Shown here piece after piece: positions 58,151 through 64,000 of a stretch of DNA of 64,000 nt. Both the position numbers and the translations under genes were made by a program. Origin of the DNA: Dicyema japonicum (taxonomy: Eukaryota > Dicyemida > Rhombozoa > Dicyemidae); contig RDEW01000014.1 of the NCBI GenBank assembly GCA_011109175.1, forward strand, positions 878,042-942,041. The letters run 5' to 3'. The notes under the pieces were generated by a model. That model was not told the origin of the DNA. It saw only the letters and a list, made by a program, of their open reading frames with translations, and ran no database searches. Position 1 is the stretch's first letter; each line of letters opens with the position of its first letter.

Positions 58151-60121
58151 CGGAAACTCACTTTTGTCTATGTGGGTGGATGTGAAGAAGGCTTACGATT
58201 CAGTTGATCATTCTTACCTTGTCGAGTGCCTACACAGTCTGTGTATGCCTGTGTGGTTCATCAGCTTTGTAGTGGCTGTGATGAATAGGTGGAGTATTCA
58301 TCTGAACTATAATAGGCACCGGATAGGCGAGGTAAAACTCAAGAGGGGGATCCTTCAGGGGGATAGCATGTTTCCGCTACTCTTTGTTCTCTGTTTGGAG
58401 CCATTGAGTCGCCGCCTCAATGACCGGTTTGAGCAAATGCCAGTTCATTGTGAAAAGGTTTGTTTCAGTACAAATCACCTTTTTTTATCGATGACCTGAA
58501 GATGTATGCTCGAACAGCCGAGGAGCTCTACTCCATGGGAATCTGTGCCAGGGAATTCTTTGAGAGTATAGGACTAGATTTGAATTATTCAAAGTCTGCG
58601 ACTAACACGCAAGTATGTAGCGAGCTAGTAAGAGTCCTAGAGGAACACGAAGGATATAAGTATCTGGGTGTTACCGAATCTCCAAAGTCCCTTATAATGC
58701 CTGAGACAAAGCGACAAATTACTGAAGGCATCCGTAAAAGAGCAGCGTTATTGTGTAAGACGTCTCTAAATGCAAGGAATTTGTTCCTAGCATTAAATGA
58801 GTATGCTGTCTCGCTGCTAAACTACTACATAGGTGTTGTGGAGTTTGAGCCCAAAGAGTATGATGAGATGGATGTTATGATCCGTGGAGTACTCAGAGAG
58901 AACCATGTCCATGTGCTGGCAGCCAATAAGGAGAGACTATATTTACCCCGTGATAAATTCGGCCGTGGACTGTGTGGAGTAGTCCAACTAAGTGAGCGCA
59001 TCCTAATGCGAATGCACGACACCCTGATAGCTGGGTCAAGTGTGTCTGCTAGGAAGCACGCCATAATAACGACCGAGAAAACACGGGCAACCCACCTAGG
59101 CACTATCAGACCTTTTTTGTCTGCTAAGTATGGTGTTGATGATGGTGGGCTAGTAAATGTGAAGGCGTTGATCGAATTACAATATAATAATTTGATGGAA
59201 AAGATCAACTTAAAAAGCCTTCATAAGGTCCTCTTCAGAGCATTGGACAACCCACATGTCGACCTTAAGTCGTCGACAATATGGCTAAAATACGGTGACA
59301 ACTCACCTCGATCGGAGGCGTTGTACACGTATATGCAAGACCGCAATATTTTTTGGGGTCGATCAACAAATACATGTCCCCACTGTAAGTCAAGGAGCAT
59401 GTCGGTTGATCATTTAGCCACTCGATGTGGATCCATGCTCTGCCACGACTATGTGTGGAGGCACAACGAGGTAGTAAGGAGTCTTCATCTTCTACTATGC
59501 AATAAGTATGGTATTCGCCACACCAGAAAGTTGCGGACTCATAAGGTGCAATCTGTAGTAGAGAACACCAGGGTCCAAATTAAGGTAGACAGTGTTATCC
59601 GTACCTCGGTGCTAGTCAAGCACAATAAACCGGACATTGTGGTACACGATAAGGAGTCTGGCCAAGTCCTTATCATAGAGGTTGGCATCACGTCTCAAGA
59701 CCGTTTGCAGACTGTGGAGGTGGAGAAAAAAAGGAAGTATGACTTTCTTGCAAACGAGATGGGGCAGATGCTTGGTTGCAAGGTCCTCGTTATTCCTATA
59801 GTAATGACGTGGGAAGGAATTGCAACAAAGTACCACAAGGGTTATCTGAAGCAGTTGGGGGTAGATAGGAAGCTCCAGGCCTATCTACAGTCCACTGTGT
59901 TAAAGCGGACCCTAGAGAGCCTGACACTGAAGTATAGGAGACAGAGCCCTGAGATGCCATATGGGCAGAGGGTTCAATTGGACAAGCGCTCTCGGAGTTG
60001 TTTCAGCAACCAGAATCGAACCTGCCTGAGGAGGCTGGCGAACAGGCAGGCGAGGAAGGTTGTTGATTAAATATATTAACTTTTTATTGTTTGTTAAATA
60101 AAGTGGGATTTAATATTGAAT
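58151..60121 (+). mobile_element. group A (R2/R4-like) LINE, 5'-truncated, with 10-bp TSD
   Basis: Flanked by AACACTAATA at 58141-58150 and 60122-60131. Starts within the reverse transcriptase: MWVDVKKAYDSVDHSYLVEC, KRGILQGDSMFPLLFVLCLE, then FFIDDLKMYARTAEE (active-site F-I-D-D), KYLGVTES, and a long C-terminal part. The zinc knuckle CPHCKSRSMSVDHLATRC (C-x2-C-x8-H-x4-C) follows, then NKPDIVVHDKESGQVLIIEV and GITSQDRL, the restriction-like endonuclease signature (PD..D..E..), and the end at 60070. Only one frame break is visible, a one-base loss in the T-run at about 58485. After it a single frame of 536 codons is open, so this is the youngest copy in the window. Confidence 0.92.
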
Positions 60122-60309
60122 AACACTAATATGCAAGGCTGAATTCTTCTCTTTGGTTTTGGCCCTTTATATCACCCTCACTGTTCCCCTCATATACCAC
60201 TTGAGAAGCGAATCACTAGACAGGACAGCTGTTTCTCCTGGTTTCTCTTCGACGTCACCTCCGAGTTCAGAGCCTCTTGAGATAAGATGATTAGTCACTC
60301 TTGTAACCT

Positions 60310-60600
60310 CATCATCACAGTTATCAACTTTCAGCCCATTTCTATGCTCTCTAAAGTTTTTTTAATCGTCATTGATTGGATGTACGCCATTGTAGAGACA
60401 TCCACGTTGACTCTTTCCATATATGATTTGTAGTACTTTGTTACTACTCCATCACATGTTAAAAAATCAGAAATATTGTTACCTCGGCCTTGTGAATTTG
60501 TGCTAGTTCTTCTGCCAGAAGGTCATATCTGTGGAGTTTTTCCACTTCAATTAATTTTCCATAATGCAATTTTTTACAATTAAATTTTTTTCCCCTAAGT
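60310..60600 (-). mobile_element. group A LINE C-terminal scrap
   Basis: The minus strand reads KLIEVEKLHRYDLLAEELAQ then IHKAEVTIF, a break, DGVVTKYYKSYMERVNVDVS and IQSMTIKKTLES, parallel to QTVEVEKKRKYDFLANEMGQ..WEGIATKYHKGYL of the nested copy but clearly older and in opposite orientation. Confidence 0.7.
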
Positions 60601-60906
60601 GGCAGCAGACCGCCGTTGAGAACCATTGCCTTAGACTGTCACACAGGCATTAGAATATGATGCAACTTAAGAAAACCAAAACTAACAACTACACCTCTCA
60701 GGTCTTATAGCCTCCCACCTAGTATGATAGCTATGTCAGTTTCAACAAATCAGCCTATCCCAGAGGTATATAAACAGCAAAACACCCAGTCGCTTACAAC
60801 CTAATATTAGTAAACCCAACAGTTCAATATTGACTGCAATAGTATGATCGGAACCCAAATAATTTCCAAGCGTACAGTAAAAGCAAATGAGAGATAATAT
60901 TAAAAG

Positions 60907-61834
60907 TCATTTTCTCTCTTCCATTTGTTGAGTAGGTGGCCTTAACATCTTTAATCGTTTATTTTTACTCTTAGACTTATCCTTCCATTCATGCCAACTA
61001 TTAATCCTCAGAGGTCTGCTCATTTCATTATTTATCTTCCACTCATTCTCTCGTCTCAAAATCTCAATGTTTATTTTCTCTTTCTGAGCCTCTTTTGTCT
61101 TCTCCACAAGTGACTTAACCTCCTTTTCGTGCCTCAACCTCTCCAGGTCGGCAAATAGTTTGCACATTTGCTTGTGGACCGAAGTCTGGTACACCACTGG
61201 GTTGTCCTCTGGGATCATACTCCCTCCCAAACTGCTCCCTCTCCGCAGTTTCCGCCGTTTTTCATCAATCTCCAAATAAATACAACTGAAACCGCCTGGT
61301 TTACTATTCTCTTAGCCTCTTCCACCACCTCCTGGCATCGTCGATACCCCTCGTCGTTCTGAATCGTCTTATATGCCTTCTCCACCACTTCAAACGCCTT
61401 CTGGGCACGTTCTAAGTCGTTGGGGTTCTTGTCGGGGTGGACGAGCAAGGAAAGCTAAGATTACAACAAAGGATACCATTCTAAAACGTTTTTTGAACTC
61501 GGACATGGTGGCCGTGTAGTTACACTGGAGGACGTCGTATGGATTTATGTTAAAGTAAGAAGATCCTGGCCTGCTGAGCCTGTCCAGCTGCTGTTTTTGA
61601 AGTCATTCCCAGGTTTTCCTTTACTCCTTGTTCGATCTAATGGATCAGAAGAGAGAACACCTCACGGTAAAGAACTTTCAGTTCAGGGTCATCTTCAAAT
61701 GGCTTTACTGGAGGAATAATCATGTCTGACTGGTCAGTTTTTTGTGGTATGCTTTCTGATTCATTTGAGGGTTTTTCCTTATCCTTGTTATTATTATTTT
61801 GGTGCGACATTATAATCGACGTTAAGTGGCTCAC
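60907..61834 (-). CDS. DNAJC8: DnaJ homolog subfamily C member 8
   Basis: J-domain protein associated with spliceosomal factors. Low-complexity N-terminus (two candidate ATGs, 61834 and 61810; the second gives MSHQNNNNKDKEKPSNES), then FEDDPELKVLYREVIEQG, and LDRLSRPGSSYFNINPYDVL leading into the J domain, with LSLLVHPDKNPNDLERAQKA (HPD motif). The C-terminal helical part PEDNPVVYQTSVHKQMCKLF, SRPLRINSWHEWK and the end LRPPTQQMEERK-stop are collinear with human DNAJC8. Introns of 24, 34, 22 and 23 nt restore these blocks, each GT..AG; no frame break remains. About 230 aa versus 253 in human. Confidence 0.93.
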
Positions 61835-61839
61835 AACGA

Positions 61840-62595
61840 ACCAAAATATGCAAATTTAAAAATATAATTAATAAATGTTTAAGTATAATTTTTTATACGT
61901 GATCAATTTATATCACGAATAAAATGCAAAAATAGATTTTAATAGTGTTCTTAAAAATGAAAAACAGGATAAACAGAAAACTGATTTCAGAGTTACAGGA
62001 AAACATCGATATTATCCCAACCAAGAGTAAATGTCAAAGTCTTTGCTTTGTGGATGTGCCGGATTTATTTTCGGAAGTAATTATAAAGCAAAGAATTAAG
62101 TAGGAAAGGACAAGAGGCCTTATCAGTTGAATAATGAGTATGAAAATAGTCTATATCTCCATGGTTTGATCTAAAGAAGGTAAGAATGTGGATTCTAAGG
62201 AAAAGAGTTGAATATGGGTTATCGGCTTTAGTCATTTTATGCATAAAAATATGATTGATGTTTACAGTTTTTTATTATGATTTGTTTGAGGGCTAATAAT
62301 ATATGATACCTGATTCACACTGAATTTTTTTATCAAGTGGACATCCACTTGGATTCGGGAAGAAGAAAGATTTTTAAAAGGACAGCAAATAGTTTAATTT
62401 AATTTATTAACCCCGAAATTACGAGAAAGAGGATGAGTTGTCGTCTAAGTCAGGGGTTTCCGACGGGTGGTGTGAGGAAAAATTTAGGGTGCACTTCAAA
62501 TAGAATTCCACAATTGTACATTGGAGGAGAATTGTAGTCCAGTGTGAAAATGTATCCTCGATTATCTTAAACGGATTTATATGAACTTATTCCAT
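61840..62595. other. intergenic, possible hAT-like end at 62452
   Basis: AT-rich. CAGGGGTTTCCGACGGGTGG at 62452 resembles a hAT terminus but I found no partner end. Confidence 0.35.
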
Positions 62596-62599
62596 TTGC

Positions 62600-63450
62600 A
62601 ATGACATAATTGTGTGAATCAAGATTCTGCTCTCTTTTGGCAATTAAAAATGAATACAGAAATCGCCTGAATCCAGAACATGACATTCGTATTGCTATTA
62701 GCAACAAAATCCAAAGATTCGACAATTCATTAAAAAAACAAAAAAACCATCCTGGACCAATGTTATGGAGGGAATCAATAACGCTGTAAATAAACCTTGA
62801 AACTGGCCACACCAATCGCACAAATAAGTAGAAACATACAAACTTGCAGCAAATAATCTAGAAGGGATGCTACGCGAAATCAATAACATGAATGTTCTCT
62901 ACAATACGGCATCATAGCAAGAGTAGTCATTCCAGCTATTCTCTAATGAAAATAAACCTCTCAGGACAAAATCACTCAGACAAAGTGAGGTCCGTAACAC
63001 AAAATTGAGGAACAACCATGTTGCAAGACTCGATGGTATTGTACAGAATTGACATGCTCAATAAAAAATTCAAACTTAAGGACATGCTCAATACAAATTT
63101 TTCATACCACTTGTTTTATTTTCTATTCAAAAACCTAACAAGAAGGAGGCCAAAAATCTACCTCCCAGTCATCTTACTGTCTAAATAATTGGTTTTCTCA
63201 AATCGAGTTCAAGAACGATTAAATCAAAACTTCTCTCCAAAAAAATACGGATTCAGAATTTGAATATCAGCAGCGCCCGCAGTGGAGTAACGTATACAGA
63301 CGATGCTGACTTCATATCTGACGGGAGATCAACATTGAAACGATTGCTCGATGAGATCCCGGAGACATTATGTAAACAAAAAAAAGAGAAGCTAACAAGC
63401 AGCACATCTGACTTTAAAATAATTGAATTCTGAGGACACACCCAAAACTT
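62600..63450 (+). mobile_element. group B LINE remnant
   Basis: Degraded plus-strand RT: IQKPNKKEAKNLPPSHLTV then FLKSSSRTIKSKLL (equivalent to IPKPGKP..LRPIILLSVLRKTL), and VTYTDDADFISDGRSTLKRL then EIPETLCK (equivalent to LTYADDLDFVSDDS). The YADD has become YTDD. Large open frames on the minus strand here are by-products. Confidence 0.65.
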
Positions 63451-63674
63451 TATTCTAATATGGTGACAGTGACGACGTTTGCGACAAAAAGATTGTAGCA
63501 ATATCACTAAACTCAGTGTAAAAATGCTAAATAAGCAAATACCCGGTATCCACTGGTTTCCGAAATCATCTGTACATCTCGTAAAACCTGTGCTTAATAA
63601 CATCTCATTCATTGTTAAGATCAGTACCAGAAAGCTTTGGCCTCGTTTCACTCTTTCCGGGATCGATTAAATAT

Positions 63675-64000
63675 ATTTTCTCTCTTCCATTTGTTGAGTA
63701 GGTGCACGTGATCCTTCACTTGTATTGGAATGGTTTCAGGTTCAGTCAAGATATCCAAAGTGAGAAGAATCTGGGCAATCTTCATTTTTGGTAACATTAA
63801 ATTAGCATAACATTAATTTTATTTCATTTACGTGCATTTTTAATTTAATATCCCACAACTAATTACTTCAATGCATTCATTTTTATATGAAAAATGAAAA
63901 AAATACCAAATTAATATCATTCTTAAAAGCGCCAATAAATTTCGATGGGAATTGAAACAAAACGACAACGATCTCCTCTTTATGATTGTTGGTGGCATTG
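63675..64000 (-). other. coding-like sequence running off the window edge
   Basis: The minus strand from 64000 reads NNHKEEIVVVLFQFPSKFIG then AFKNDINL, followed by a GT..AG stretch of about 48 nt. Further on ATG near 63788 reads MKIAQILLTLDILTEPETIP then IQVKDHV. 63675-63704 is identical over 30 bp to the 3' end of DNAJC8 (60909-60938). The phases do not join convincingly. Possibly the end of a gene whose start lies outside, fused to a DNAJC8 fragment. Confidence 0.25.

Larger units (their letters stand above)
57529..60628. mobile_element. hAT DNA transposon with TIRs and TSD, hosting a nested LINE
   Basis: Left end CAGTGGTTCTCAACC at 57529 and right end GTTGAGAACCATTG ending at 60628 are inverted repeats (one mismatch over 14 bp), with further similarity inward (GGTCTGC). 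Flanks are CATTAGAC (57521-57528) and CCTTAGAC (60629-60636), an 8-bp duplication with one difference, as expected for hAT. Inside are a C-terminal transposase fragment (minus), a nested group A LINE, and a second group A scrap (60310-60600). Confidence 0.88.

Noticed and set aside
63253-63651. Minus-strand 132-codon frame as a membrane protein gene.
   Set aside because: The plus strand holds a YTDD reverse-transcriptase remnant here. The hydrophobic frame is its antisense.

Overview
The window is AT-rich eukaryotic (animal) nuclear DNA. Single-copy animal genes are split by extremely short spliceosomal introns, mostly 21-26 nt with GT..AG ends and occasionally 28-69 nt. These introns sit in a dense litter of decayed transposable elements. 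Animal genes (furin-type convertase, mucolipin channel, dynactin Arp11, DNAJC8) combined with introns of about 25 nt is the pattern published for dicyemid mesozoans. A Dicyema-like organism is therefore my best guess, but it is an inference. Because introns are so small and often a multiple of 3, many genes look like broken reading frames until the micro-introns are removed; the gene models below were built by hand that way.

Host genes in order: PPM1E/F-type PP2C phosphatase (115-1378 +); ACTR10/Arp11 (4024-5252 -); a possible 54-aa two-exon gene (11589-11781 +); a 66-aa NDUFA1-like protein (15701-15926 +); an unrecognised helical 109-aa protein (20130-20505 -); mucolipin/TRPML (24563-26423 -) with a partial duplicate at 23750-24020; phenylalanyl-tRNA synthetase beta FARSB (30473-32441 -, several frame breaks); a membrane-anchored furin-like convertase (36675-38919 +); unassigned coding-like sequence at 38990-39766; proteasome ATPase Rpt6/PSMC5 (40287-41615 +, one frame break); an 84-aa protein resembling the EB1 C-terminal domain (45121-45400 +) convergent with an unrecognised gene (45417-45978 -); a RING protein (48373-48932 -); RPL9 (51430-52070 +, two compensating frame breaks); and DNAJC8 (60907-61834 -). 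They are unrelated housekeeping and trafficking genes, with no operon-like logic apart from the close convergent pair at 45.4 kb.

Mobile DNA fills most of the rest. Four LINE groups can be told apart by their C-termini: (A) R2/R4-like elements with a C-terminal zinc knuckle and restriction-like endonuclease, at least eight copies; (B) endonuclease-type LINEs ending in a conserved QGNLN-stop-like tail; (C) LINEs with a C-terminal block around the words GKRPD and VETSG; (D) jockey-like LINEs ending in GIT-stop. DNA transposons include pogo/Tigger (9.8-10.5 kb), an IS630-like element with tandem-repeat terminal inverted repeats (28.4-29.5 kb), Tc1 (52.4-53.1 kb) and three hAT remnants. The best-preserved insertion is a group A LINE (58151-60121) with a 10-bp target-site duplication, nested inside a hAT element (57529-60628) that has its own TIRs and 8-bp duplication.

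All identifications come from reading motifs by eye and from general knowledge of the families. No search was run.
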